Source of the DNA: Treponema sp.
Lineage (GTDB): Bacteria > Spirochaetota > Spirochaetia > Treponematales > Treponemataceae
NCBI GenBank assembly: GCA_017449285.1
Contig: JAFSJX010000098.1
Coordinates: 62,001-126,000 of the forward strand
DNA length: 64,000 bases
Reading direction: 5' to 3'
The notes beneath the pieces are model-generated. The model ran no database searches, was not told where the DNA came from, and worked only from the letters and a program-made list of their open reading frames with translations. Of this stretch, positions 51,459-59,284 are shown piece by piece. Every line of letters starts with the position of its first letter. Position 1 is the first letter of the stretch. The position numbers and the translations under genes are program-made.

Positions 51459-52685
51459 ATGAGAAAACGACTGTTCCTGCTTGCGATGATTTGTCTTGCG
51501 TTGGGATTGTGCGCCTGTAAAAGACAAATTTCTCGTCCGAAAAATCCCGACGCAACATTGACGCTGGCTCTTCGCGCGGGAACGTATGCCGAAGTCATAA
51601 AAAAATGTCTTCCCGCATTTGAGGCAGAGCATAATGTGCTGTGCAATGTGCTTGAACTTAGTGAGGACGCGCTTCATTCTCTTGTGGCAAAAGATGCACT
51701 TCAGAAAGAAGGCGCGTATGATTTTTGCATGGTGGACGGCTCCTGGATGGCGGAGTATACGGCGAAAGGCGTTCTGAGCAATCTGTCCGAACTTGGCTAT
51801 GCGCTTGATGATGACATTATTCCTGCGACAAAAGCAATCTGTTATTATGACGGCGGACTGTATCTTGCTCCTTACTACGGCAACGTGACGGTTTTGCTGT
51901 ACAATAAATTGATGGTCAAAGAAGCCGGACTTCAGCCCGAAGACATAAAATCATTGGAAGATATTCAAAAGATTTGTTTGGTTGCGAAAAAACGACACAA
52001 TCTAGGATTTATGTATCGCGGAGACACGGCGAATAATATTGTGGTTGATTTTCTGCCGATTCTGCTTTCGTATGGCGGTTGGGTTGTGGACGAACAGAAT
52101 AAACCTACAATCAATACGCCAGAATTCCACAAGGCGATGTACACATATCTTTCGCTTATCGGAACAGGTCGGGCGGCAAAAAAAGATGACTTAATTGCGG
52201 CAATCGCCAATAAATCCGCCGCTATGGGAATCGGCTGGCCAGGCTGGTACACGCCCACACGCAATTCTTCAATGGATTATCTGGCTTTGTCGGGAAGATA
52301 CCGACGGGAAAGTGCGATTAAAAACGCGAACATTTATGGCATTTGGGCGGTGGGAATTCCTGCCAATAGCAGACACAAGGAATATGCGGCGGCTCTCCTT
52401 TCTTATCTGATGAATGCCAATGTGCAGAAAGAAACGGTCATGTATGGCGGTGTTCCCTGTCGGTATTCCAGTCTGCGTGATGAAGAAATTCTTAAAAAAT
52501 TTCCGCAATATAAAGTGGTCTGCAAGGCATTGGAGGGCGGAGTGTATCGCCCTGTAATGGAAAAATGGACGGAGTTCTATACAATTTTAGGTAAAGAGAT
52601 GAAACTGATTATTGACGGCGAAAAAGCAGTTTTGGGTGGCCTTGCCGATGCACAAAAACAACTGGAAAAAATGCTTGCAGAATAA
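51459..52685 (+). CDS. Extracellular solute-binding lipoprotein, no permease
   Basis: 408 residues. Lipoprotein signal MRKRLFLLAMICLALGLCAC then KRQIS; GGAGAG lies upstream. Sugar-type binding fold with VIKKCLPAFEAEHNVLC, DFCMVDGSWMAEYTAKGVL, APYYGNVTVLLYNKLMVKEAG and a Trp-rich hinge (GIGWPGWYTPTRN). It follows the HD-GYP gene by 41 bases on the same strand and has no transport genes beside it; it probably senses a ligand for the cyclase/HD-GYP pair. Confidence 0.87.
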   Translation: MRKRLFLLAMICLALGLCACKRQISRPKNPDATLTLALRAGTYAEVIKKCLPAFEAEHNVLCNVLELSEDALHSLVAKDALQKEGAYDFCMVDGSWMAEYTAKGVLSNLSELGYALDDDIIPATKAICYYDGGLYLAPYYGNVTVLLYNKLMVKEAGLQPEDIKSLEDIQKICLVAKKRHNLGFMYRGDTANNIVVDFLPILLSYGGWVVDEQNKPTINTPEFHKAMYTYLSLIGTGRAAKKDDLIAAIANKSAAMGIGWPGWYTPTRNSSMDYLALSGRYRRESAIKNANIYGIWAVGIPANSRHKEYAAALLSYLMNANVQKETVMYGGVPCRYSSLRDEEILKKFPQYKVVCKALEGGVYRPVMEKWTEFYTILGKEMKLIIDGEKAVLGGLADAQKQLEKMLAE

Positions 52686-52686
52686 A

Positions 52687-53316
52687 TTATTTACCGAGGA
52701 TTTCCGCGATTTTATTTTCAAACTGCTCAATATTTTCGCATTTTAGGTCGCGGGCTTTTTTTAGCGCGTCATCACTTTTTTCTGCGTTACCAATCATTGC
52801 GTATGCCACGGAAAGATTTGCCCGAATAACGGCAATTTTTGGTTCAAGGAAAGCGGCTTTTTCCAGCATCGGGATTGCCTGTGCCGCATCGTTCTGACCA
52901 AGATACAATGCGCCAAGACTTGCATACGCCTCCGCTTTTTTTTCGTCCAGAGAGATGGCTTTTTGGTAAGTTAAGATAGCAGTCTGGTCATCTTTTACGA
53001 TGTGATACAACATTCCCAGCGTTACATAGCCACGATAGTCTTCGCGTACTTCCAAAGATTTTTTTTGCGCTTCGATTGCTTTTTCGTATTCACCTTGATT
53101 TGCGTAGGTGTTGGCGATGAACGTATACAAAATTTCTGGTGAATAATTGGTGTCTTCATCTAAAGCCTGCACAAAAAATTGCAGCGCGGTATCGTACTGA
53201 CCTGCTCCATACGCTTGGATTGCCTGCCGAACCGTATTGTCACCCGCTTTTGCGCAACTGGTTATGGTCATCAGCACACAAAACAGCATCGCAAAAAGAA
53301 AAAATGCTCGCTTCAT
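52687..53316 (-). CDS. TPR lipoprotein
   Basis: 209 residues from MKRAFFLFAMLFCVLMTITSC, a lipoprotein signal. Four to five TPR units follow (QYDTALQFFVQALDEDTNY, GEYEKAIEAQKKSLEVREDY, DDQTAILTYQKAISLDEKK, NDAAQAIPMLEKAAFLEPKI). It probably acts as an envelope interaction scaffold. A promoter (TTGCCA, 17 bp, TATCTT) ends six bases before the ATG; there is no Shine-Dalgarno. It is convergent with the solute-binding gene, one base apart. Confidence 0.85.
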   Translation of the reverse strand: MKRAFFLFAMLFCVLMTITSCAKAGDNTVRQAIQAYGAGQYDTALQFFVQALDEDTNYSPEILYTFIANTYANQGEYEKAIEAQKKSLEVREDYRGYVTLGMLYHIVKDDQTAILTYQKAISLDEKKAEAYASLGALYLGQNDAAQAIPMLEKAAFLEPKIAVIRANLSVAYAMIGNAEKSDDALKKARDLKCENIEQFENKIAEILGK

Positions 53317-53322
53317 ATCCAA

Positions 53323-53351
53323 AAGATACCGCTTTATCGGCAAAATGGCAA
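53323..53351 (-). promoter_or_regulatory. Promoter of the TPR lipoprotein, leaderless type
   Basis: Minus strand: TTGCCA (53346-53351), 17 bp, TATCTT (53323-53328), then TTGGAT and the ATG at 53316. Confidence 0.6.
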
Positions 53352-53394
53352 TTCACTAGGAAAATGTCAGCGGAAAAAACGATGGGAAAGCCCT

Positions 53395-53423
53395 TTGCAT
53401 AAAAAGAGTATGTCAGATATAAT
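53395..53423 (+). promoter_or_regulatory. Promoter of the EamA transporter
   Basis: TTGCAT (53395-53400), 17 bp, TATAAT (53418-53423), 12 bases before the ATG at 53436. The leader would be about five bases and has no ribosome site. Confidence 0.65.
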
Positions 53424-53435
53424 GCTTTCACTTAT

Positions 53436-54332
53436 ATGACAAAACGAACGATATATCTTTTTTCTGCAATCGGATTATTGCTTGCGGCGGCTATTTGGGG
53501 ATTTGCATTTGTCGTTGTTAAAGACAGTCTGGATTACATTGGCGCGGTGTGGATGATGGCGTTCCGCTTTACGATTGCGGCGATTGCCCTTGCGCTGATT
53601 TATTGTGCAAAACTAAAAAATCTTACTCGGCGTGCGTGGATGCATGGGGCGATTCTTGGTGCGTATCTGTTCGGGGCATATTTGTTTCAGACAATCGGAT
53701 GTGGCTACACGACTGCGGGAAAAAATGCATTTCTGACGACAATTTATGTGTTTCTTGTGCCACTTTTTTTGTGGATTTTGGTCAAAAAGAGACCTTCATG
53801 GTATGTGTTTGTCTGCGCGATTATGTCGGTTGTTGGAATCGGCTTACTGGCACTGGGTACGGGCGATACAGGTACAATCAACGTGGGAGACGTGCTTACC
53901 CTTGTCTGTGGAATTTTCTACGCTATTCATATTATTTTTACCGCGAAATATGACCATGAGCATGACCCGATTTTGCTGACCGTGCTGCAATTTTTGTTTG
54001 CCGCACTTTTTTCGTGGATTGTCGCACCGTTTATTGATGGGGCTTTTCCGCTTGACCAAGTGACAAATCCGCGCGTTATCATTTCAATGTTGTATTTGGG
54101 ATTGCTTTCTACAATGGTCGCCTTTGTACTGCAGAATGTGGGGTTGAAATATCTGCCTTCTGCTTTGGCGGCATTGTTGCTTTCGTTTGAGAGCGTGTTT
54201 GGCGTTCTGTTCAGCACATTGTTTTTGCGTGAGCGGATTACCCTGCGAATGGGCTTTGGGTGCGTGCTGATTTTTCTTGCGGTCTTACTTGCGCAGACTT
54301 TGCCAGAATTATTGAAGAAAAAAGAGGAATGA
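53436..54332 (+). CDS. EamA/DMT-family transporter
   Basis: 298 residues with ten hydrophobic helices in two EamA repeats: AAIWGFAFVVVKDSLDYIGA, GAYLFGAYLFQTIGCGYTTA and LFLWILVKKRPSWYVFVCAI in the first, VLQNVGLKYLPSALAALLLS then FESVFGVLFSTLFLRERI in the second. The family exports small metabolites or amino acids; the substrate is unknown. Length is typical. It is divergent from the TPR lipoprotein. Confidence 0.92.
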   Translation: MTKRTIYLFSAIGLLLAAAIWGFAFVVVKDSLDYIGAVWMMAFRFTIAAIALALIYCAKLKNLTRRAWMHGAILGAYLFGAYLFQTIGCGYTTAGKNAFLTTIYVFLVPLFLWILVKKRPSWYVFVCAIMSVVGIGLLALGTGDTGTINVGDVLTLVCGIFYAIHIIFTAKYDHEHDPILLTVLQFLFAALFSWIVAPFIDGAFPLDQVTNPRVIISMLYLGLLSTMVAFVLQNVGLKYLPSALAALLLSFESVFGVLFSTLFLRERITLRMGFGCVLIFLAVLLAQTLPELLKKKEE

Positions 54333-54367
54333 TTTTTTGTCATTTTCCGTACTGCAAATGTTTTTTG

Positions 54368-55669
54368 CTAACGAATCTGTCCGTCGCCGTCAATCAGAAA
54401 TTTTGTCGTGGTAAGGGCTTTGATTCCCATTGGACCGCGCGCGTGCAGTTTTTGCGTACTGATTCCTAATTCTGCGCCAAAACCGAATTCACCACCATCG
54501 GTAAAACGAGTGCTGGCATTCACGTACACACACGCACTGTCGACTTGTGCCTGAAACATTCTGGCGTGAGCGCGGTCGTTGGTACAGATTGATTCGCTGT
54601 GTTTGGTGCTGTGGCTGTTGATGTAGGAAATTGCTTCCCGCACGTCCGAGACAATTTTGACCGCACAAATCAAATCCAAAAATTCAAAGCCAAAGTCGCT
54701 GTCTTTTGCAAGAACAAAATTTCGGTCTTTTTCGGCTATTTTGTCAGCAGGATGTAATGGAATCGCAGTAAAAATATCGTATGCTTTTTGGTCGGCGCGG
54801 ATTTCAACTCTGCCAGCGAAGGCTTTTGCCAATTTGGGCAAGAATTGCGCGGCAATATTTTCGTGAACCAAAATACATTCAATTGCGTTGCAAGCCCCAG
54901 GTCGCTGGATTTTTGCGTTCTCCGCAATTTTTGCCGCCGCATCCAAATCCGCGCTTTCGTCTACAAACAGATGACAAATACCTGCTCCTGTCTCAATCAC
55001 CGGGATTTTTGCGTTTTGCACCACATTTTGAATCAGTTTTGCGCCGCCACGGGGAAGTACGCAGTCTATCAATCCTACCGCTTTTAAAATGTGGTCTACA
55101 TCGCTGTGGTCTTTTTGTGGCTCAGCAAGTGCCAACGCTCCTACAACACCGTCTTCGCCAGCGTCTTTTAATCCTTGCTGAATCGCTTTTACCAACGCAC
55201 GATTTGAATTAAGAGCCGAAGATGACCCGCGGAGCAGAATCGCATTTCCGCTTTTGTAGGCAAGACAGAATGCGTCTACGGTAACATTGGGGCGGCTTTC
55301 GTAGATGATTGCGACTACACCCAGCGGAACACGCACTTGTTTAATGGAAAGTCCTGTGGGAGTGTTCCAGCCGCCCGTCACTTCGCCGATGGGGTCAGAC
55401 TGCGAAATCACCACACCCATACTTGCCACAATGCCGTCAATTCGTTTGCCGTCCAGCATAAGCCGTTCCAACAGAGCCTCGCTCATACCATTTTTGCGGG
55501 CGGTATCCAAATCAATTTTGTTTGCGGCAATAATTTCGTCACGATTTTTGCTGATAGCGGCGGCAACACACGTAAGCGCGTGATTTTTTTGTGCGGCAGT
55601 GTGCAGAGCCAAAGTTGCCTGTGCTGTATGTAAATTTGAACAAATTTCAGAGATAAGTGTGGTATTCAT
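54368..55669 (-). CDS. proA: Gamma-glutamyl phosphate reductase
   Basis: 433 residues. Aldehyde-dehydrogenase fold with VPLGVVAIIYESRPNVTVDA, GNAILLRGSSSALNSNRAL, the active-site Cys in RPGACNAIECILV, and the C-terminal FGFGAELGISTQKLHARGPM. It makes glutamate semialdehyde for proline synthesis with ProC (47.3 kb); proB is not in the window. The promoter TTGACC, 17 bp, CAAAAT ends six bases before the ATG. Confidence 0.96.
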   Translation of the reverse strand: MNTTLISEICSNLHTAQATLALHTAAQKNHALTCVAAAISKNRDEIIAANKIDLDTARKNGMSEALLERLMLDGKRIDGIVASMGVVISQSDPIGEVTGGWNTPTGLSIKQVRVPLGVVAIIYESRPNVTVDAFCLAYKSGNAILLRGSSSALNSNRALVKAIQQGLKDAGEDGVVGALALAEPQKDHSDVDHILKAVGLIDCVLPRGGAKLIQNVVQNAKIPVIETGAGICHLFVDESADLDAAAKIAENAKIQRPGACNAIECILVHENIAAQFLPKLAKAFAGRVEIRADQKAYDIFTAIPLHPADKIAEKDRNFVLAKDSDFGFEFLDLICAVKIVSDVREAISYINSHSTKHSESICTNDRAHARMFQAQVDSACVYVNASTRFTDGGEFGFGAELGISTQKLHARGPMGIKALTTTKFLIDGDGQIR

Positions 55670-55769
55670 AGGATAATTTTGGCAAAAAGCGGCAGACGGG
55701 TCAAGATAGTGCGCATTTTACGCGAATTCTACGTCAAATTTCATTTGGACGGACGAGTTTTTACTCCCC

Positions 55770-55798
55770 TTGCATAAACTGCGGTTTTGTTCTAATCT
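55770..55798 (+). promoter_or_regulatory. Promoter of the 179-residue gene, leaderless type
   Basis: TTGCAT (55770-55775), 17 bp, TAATCT (55793-55798), then TACGCT and the ATG at 55805. Confidence 0.55.
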
Positions 55799-55804
55799 TA
55801 CGCT

Positions 55805-56344
55805 ATGGGTCGTGATTTAATAACAGATTTTGTAGAAAAAAAAGTAATTGATGCGATGGATGCAATGCTGTCGTCCAACGATACAAAAAAAGTCCGGGAA
55901 TGTGCCATTACCGTTGCGGGTGCATTCTTAGGTGGCGGTGAATTTTCTGGTCATCGTGACGACCCCAAGGAATGTGAACAGCATCTTTTGCAAAGTTTTC
56001 AAAAAAATACTATTCTCCTCGTCCAAAAAACGTGGGTTGAAAAAGATGATGTTTCCCTTAAAGAGCAAGTGCTGTACAAACTTGACCAATTCTGCACGGC
56101 GATGAAAGATAAAAACTGGACGAAACTCTATCCCTCTTTCCGCGAGATTATCACCGACATCGTATATCTTATGTTTGGAAGTCAGGCAAAAAGCAAGGAT
56201 TTTGATGAATATGCCCTGCGTATTGACCCCGAATTCGGCATTTTCTGGTGGTATTTTGCTCAACTTCCCGCTACGGTTGACTGGTCTGATGACAAAAGTT
56301 TTTACGTTCTGCTGGTGGGAATGTTCTTTTTGGCGAACTACTAA
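55805..56344 (+). CDS. Uncharacterised cytoplasmic protein
   Basis: 179 residues, starting MGRDLITDFVEKKVIDAMDA, mostly helical, with no signal peptide or membrane helix. It ends with an aromatic-rich stretch (EFGIFWWYFAQLPATVDWSD). No family is recognised. A leaderless-type promoter and the coding pattern support a real gene. It is a single gene between proA (divergent) and the lipoprotein operon. Confidence 0.65.
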   Translation: MGRDLITDFVEKKVIDAMDAMLSSNDTKKVRECAITVAGAFLGGGEFSGHRDDPKECEQHLLQSFQKNTILLVQKTWVEKDDVSLKEQVLYKLDQFCTAMKDKNWTKLYPSFREIITDIVYLMFGSQAKSKDFDEYALRIDPEFGIFWWYFAQLPATVDWSDDKSFYVLLVGMFFLANY

Positions 56345-56411
56345 TCCCTTTCTTATTCCTTATACTTCCTTATTTTTGCCTTGCGCAACAACTCGCTATC
56401 GTAAATCTTGC

Positions 56412-56440
56412 TTGACAACAAAGTAAGATGCCATTAAAAT
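56412..56440 (+). promoter_or_regulatory. Promoter of the InlB-repeat lipoprotein transcript
   Basis: TTGACA (56412-56417), 17 bp, TAAAAT (56435-56440), a near-consensus promoter about 80 bases before the lipoprotein start. Confidence 0.75.
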
Positions 56441-56454
56441 AGAGGTGCTTTACA

Positions 56455-56523
56455 ATGAATCAGGAGGTTTATATGATTCACAATTACCCCCCCACGTGTA
56501 TACTAAACACACGTTTAGTATGA
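56455..56523 (+). CDS. Upstream leader peptide overlapping the lipoprotein start
   Basis: Starts at 56455 (AGAGG nine bases upstream) or, better, at 56473 after a perfect AGGAGG. The shorter product is MIHNYPPTCILNTRLV. Its TGA overlaps the lipoprotein ATG as ATGA, the usual sign of translational coupling. The lipoprotein itself has no ribosome site. Within the frame ACTAAAC-ACAC-GTTTAGT (about 56502-56519) is a perfect inverted repeat that could hide or expose the start. Confidence 0.6.
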   Translation: MNQEVYMIHNYPPTCILNTRLV

Positions 56524-57587
56524 TAAAATTTTCTTTGTTTTTCTTTTCTGTCTTGTTCCTTGCTTTTCTATCTTTTTCTTGTTCTGATGACAGCGACAAC
56601 AGTGATCCAGAACCAGTAAAGTACACCGTTACATTCAATACCAACGGTGGTAGTGCAATTTCTTCCCAAATAGTAGAGAGTGGCAAAACGGTAGCAGAAC
56701 CGACTGCACCTATCAAAGACAGCAGTATTTTTGCCGGATGGTACAGTGATAGCGCATTGACAACAAAATTTTCGTTCAGCACAAAGATTACGGCGGACAC
56801 TACTTTGTATGCAAAATGGACTGAAATTCCTTCGGGAAGTTTTGCCGTCATCTTCAATAGTAACGGTGGCTCTTCCGCAGAAACACAAATTGTAGCAGAT
56901 GGAAATGCAGCAACAGAACCTAGCGTTATTTGGGCTATGCACAGTTTTGATGGATGGTTTACCGATTCTGACTTAACACAGCAATTCGATTTTTCCACAC
57001 CAATCACCCAAACAATCACACTGTATGCAAAATGGACAAGTACGGCAACGAATTTTACCTTTAATTTGACAAATAAAGGCGGATATAAAGATGTTATCGC
57101 CGCCATATCAGGCATTAATGATGATGCTGTAACGATTGCAAAAAATACGACCATCATCAATGACACAGAAAGCGGAGTAGTCGTTACTTTGCTCGCAGAT
57201 GCAAACAGCAATTTGGGCTCGACTATCAATGCTAAAGATATGATAAAGCAACCTCAGTTCAAATACAAAACTCAAACAGCGGGTCTTGGTGTGCGTTACT
57301 GCGGCGTTGAAGTTTCTGGCGTTCAAGGCAAAGTAAAAGTTACCCTTGACTGGTGCGTAAGAAGCGCGATACCCAAAGATGCCGAATATATGGCAATAAA
57401 AGTGGGAAACAATGCTGTTAAATCTGTAGGAAACGCCGACACCACAAGTGCGTCTACTCCTCGTGAAGTAGCACAAACAGCACTTACCGACACCTATGAC
57501 TTTGGTGATACCGCTGGCAAAATCTATATTGGCTCAACCATTACAGAATTTTGCATAAGGTCTGTTACCATTGAACCCGCTGATTAA
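56520..57587 (+). CDS. Lipoprotein with two InlB/Listeria-Bacteroides repeats
   Basis: 355 residues from MIKFSLFFFSVLFLAFLSFS then CSDDSDNSDPEP, a lipoprotein signal. Two B-repeats follow: VTFNTNGGSAISSQIV through DTTLYAKW and VIFNSNGGSSAETQIV through TITLYAKW. The C-terminal 170 residues are beta-rich with a run of Thr/Asn and no known domain. It is probably exposed on the cell surface for adhesion or carbohydrate contact (inference). Expression appears tied to the leader peptide. A terminator follows at 57621-57650. Confidence 0.85.
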   Translation: MIKFSLFFFSVLFLAFLSFSCSDDSDNSDPEPVKYTVTFNTNGGSAISSQIVESGKTVAEPTAPIKDSSIFAGWYSDSALTTKFSFSTKITADTTLYAKWTEIPSGSFAVIFNSNGGSSAETQIVADGNAATEPSVIWAMHSFDGWFTDSDLTQQFDFSTPITQTITLYAKWTSTATNFTFNLTNKGGYKDVIAAISGINDDAVTIAKNTTIINDTESGVVVTLLADANSNLGSTINAKDMIKQPQFKYKTQTAGLGVRYCGVEVSGVQGKVKVTLDWCVRSAIPKDAEYMAIKVGNNAVKSVGNADTTSASTPREVAQTALTDTYDFGDTAGKIYIGSTITEFCIRSVTIEPAD

Positions 57588-57620
57588 TCACCAATAAGGT
57601 AATACAATTCTAATTTATGA

Positions 57621-57650
57621 TTCCCGATGCTTTTCTCATCGGGAATTTTT
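57621..57650 (+). terminator. Terminator of the InlB-repeat lipoprotein
   Basis: TTCCCGATG and CATCGGGAA close a 9 bp stem over a CTTTTCT loop, followed by TTTTT. Confidence 0.88.
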
Positions 57651-57659
57651 TATGCGTAC

Positions 57660-57692
57660 ACTTCCCAAATCTTCTATAATAATCTAAAATAA
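57660..57692 (+). promoter_or_regulatory. lrp promoter block, copy 1 of a duplicated sequence
   Basis: 33 bases that match 59152-59184 (in front of the aminotransferase gene) at 31 positions. They include TTCCCA, 17 bp, TAAAAT (57662-57690 in this copy). A separate TATAAT (57675-57680) is not conserved in the other copy. Confidence 0.7.
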
Positions 57693-57708
57693 AAAAACGA
57701 GGTGCGTT

Positions 57709-58203
57709 ATGAACGACAAAGAAGAAATCCTTGACCTGCTGAGGGAGAACGCGCGGCTTCCCATCGATGACATTGCCGCAATGACAAAGAAAACCCCTGA
57801 AGAAGTGCAGGGCATTATCAGGCAACTTGAAAATGAAGGCGTTATCCTTGGCTATAAGGCTGTAGTCAATCCCGAAAAAGATGGAGCCGCCAAGGAAAAA
57901 GTCCGCGCCGAAATCGAAATCCAAGTTACGCCCGAACGCGAGCATGGCTTTGACGGCATCGCAGACCGCATCTACCGTTATCCGCAGGTAAAATCCTTGT
58001 ATCTGATGAGCGGCGGCTACGATTTAAAAGTGGTAATCGAAGGCGACAGCCTACAGGAAGTGGCGTTCTTCGTTGCCCGCAAACTCTCCACGTTGGAAGG
58101 AGTCCGCTCTACCAAGACGCATTTTTTGCTCAAGACCTACAAGGAAAACGATGTGCTGTACGTTGAGGACGAAAGCGACCGCCGCGAAGGTGTGATGGCG
58201 TAG
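57709..58203 (+). CDS. Lrp/AsnC-family regulator
   Basis: 164 residues. Winged helix-turn-helix at 5-50 (EILDLLRENARLPIDDIAAM, VQGIIRQLENEGVILGYKAV) and a RAM ligand-binding domain (GFDGIADRIYRYPQVKSLYL, MSGGYDLKVVIEGDS). These proteins sense amino acids and often control their own gene and amino-acid metabolism. GAGGTG precedes the ATG. The same promoter block stands before the aminotransferase gene at 59.3 kb, which suggests co-regulation. Confidence 0.92.
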   Translation: MNDKEEILDLLRENARLPIDDIAAMTKKTPEEVQGIIRQLENEGVILGYKAVVNPEKDGAAKEKVRAEIEIQVTPEREHGFDGIADRIYRYPQVKSLYLMSGGYDLKVVIEGDSLQEVAFFVARKLSTLEGVRSTKTHFLLKTYKENDVLYVEDESDRREGVMA

Positions 58204-58238
58204 GAAAGTCGCGTATTCTCACAGAGGCACAGAAGATT

Positions 58239-58673
58239 CTATGCTTCTGAAAACCAATCAAGCAACGCAAGCGTACTGCAATTTTTAAGCGCGGCAAAAT
58301 CTTTTGTGTTCCGCGTAACCAAAATCATTCCGTTTGAAATTGCCGTGGAAGCGATTTTCAAGTCGGCATCGGGCACGGGAGTTCCGCCCTGTTCAAGGCG
58401 GATTTTTAGGTCGGTATAAATCCATGCGCAGTTCTGGTCAAACGGCAGAATTGAAAAATACGGTTGCATCTGATTCAAAAGAAAATCTTCAAGACGTTCT
58501 TTTTTTGCACCTTCGCCTAGACGTTTTACCCCGTACAGCGATTCAGTCCATGAAACCACAGAAATTGCAGAGCGTTTTTGATTTTGAATGACTTTCTGAA
58601 CAACCGTTGCATTCGGCTCAGGCTTTGCAAGTTCCGAGTAGATGTTTGTGTCGAGCAGGTAAATCGGTTTCAT
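58239..58673 (-). CDS. vapC: VapC-type PIN-domain toxin
   Basis: 144 residues. Catalytic acidic residues in YLLDTNIYSELAK (Asp8), SWTESLYGVKR, VPDADLKIASTA and RNTKDFAAL. VapC toxins cleave RNA, often initiator tRNA. It follows the antitoxin with a four-base overlap. It lies on the opposite strand between lrp and the aminotransferase gene. Confidence 0.9.
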   Translation of the reverse strand: MKPIYLLDTNIYSELAKPEPNATVVQKVIQNQKRSAISVVSWTESLYGVKRLGEGAKKERLEDFLLNQMQPYFSILPFDQNCAWIYTDLKIRLEQGGTPVPDADLKIASTAISNGMILVTRNTKDFAALKNCSTLALLDWFSEA

Positions 58674-58993
58674 TTTTTATCCCAAAGAGCGGCAACCTGT
58701 TCCATTTCGTCAGCGCGAGTTGTATTTTCAATAGTTCGCTTTGTGCTAAAAATACGGTCTATTTCATCGTTCGTAAATTCTGCCTGCGAAAGAACCGAAA
58801 CAGATTTTTTACGCCACAAACGCAAGCCCTCTGCAAAAGACGAATTTTGCGCGGTTTCATTAAAACTACCCACCGAACTCAAAACAGCAACCACTTTGCC
58901 ATGCCGAGAAATTTGCACTGGCTCATCATTTTCAACAAGATGAAGAAGGTGAGTAAACCTGTTTTTTGCCTCTTTGACCGCCACGCAATTCAT
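58670..58993 (-). CDS. Phd/YefM-type antitoxin
   Basis: 107 residues, starting MNCVAVKEAKNRFTHLLHLV; the N-terminal Phd/YefM fold continues VQISRHGKVVAVLS. The C-terminal part (DEIDRIFSTKRTIENTTRAD) should bind the toxin. It is first in its operon and overlaps vapC. It probably represses the pair. Confidence 0.88.
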   Translation of the reverse strand: MNCVAVKEAKNRFTHLLHLVENDEPVQISRHGKVVAVLSSVGSFNETAQNSSFAEGLRLWRKKSVSVLSQAEFTNDEIDRIFSTKRTIENTTRADEMEQVAALWDKK

Positions 58994-59090
58994 TTTTAGC
59001 CCCTCAAATAAGATACCATAAAATGGCTACTTTGTCAAATTTTTGGCTACCAAAATACAAGCACAAACACCTTTGGAAAAAGCGGGGTTA

Positions 59091-59138
59091 TAGGGGAGAA
59101 GAAAGCCTTTTTGTGAAAGGTTGCGTCTCCCCTATTTT
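59091..59138 (+). terminator. GC-rich terminator-like hairpin before the aminotransferase promoter
   Basis: TAGGGGAGA (59091-59099) pairs with TCTCCCCTA (59126-59134), with an inner CCTTT/AAAGG stem, followed by TTTT. It faces the plus strand although the nearest upstream plus-strand gene is lrp, 900 bases away. Confidence 0.6.
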
Positions 59139-59151
59139 GCGATAAAACCAT

Positions 59152-59184
59152 ACTTCCCAAATCTTCCATAATATTCTAAAATAA
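59152..59184 (+). promoter_or_regulatory. Aminotransferase promoter block, copy 2 of a duplicated sequence
   Basis: Matches 57660-57692 at 31 of 33 bases; TTCCCA (59154-59159), 17 bp, TAAAAT (59177-59182). The flanks are unrelated. Confidence 0.7.
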
Positions 59185-59284
59185 TATCCGTAGGGGGAAG
59201 TCTCCCCCTCGCTCCAAAGCGTTGCTTTTCCGCTACCCCCTCTGCGGGTGTGCCCGCAACGCCCCTAATTTGCATGAGGAATGT
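59185..59284 (+). other. GC-rich folded leader of the aminotransferase gene
   Basis: Unusually GC-rich for this window. Stems: AGGGGGA/TCCCCCT (about 59193-59210), GCGTTGC/GCAACGC, and within it GCGGG-TGTG-CCCGC. It could be a dispersed GC-rich repeat or a regulatory RNA; no second full copy is in the window. Confidence 0.5.
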
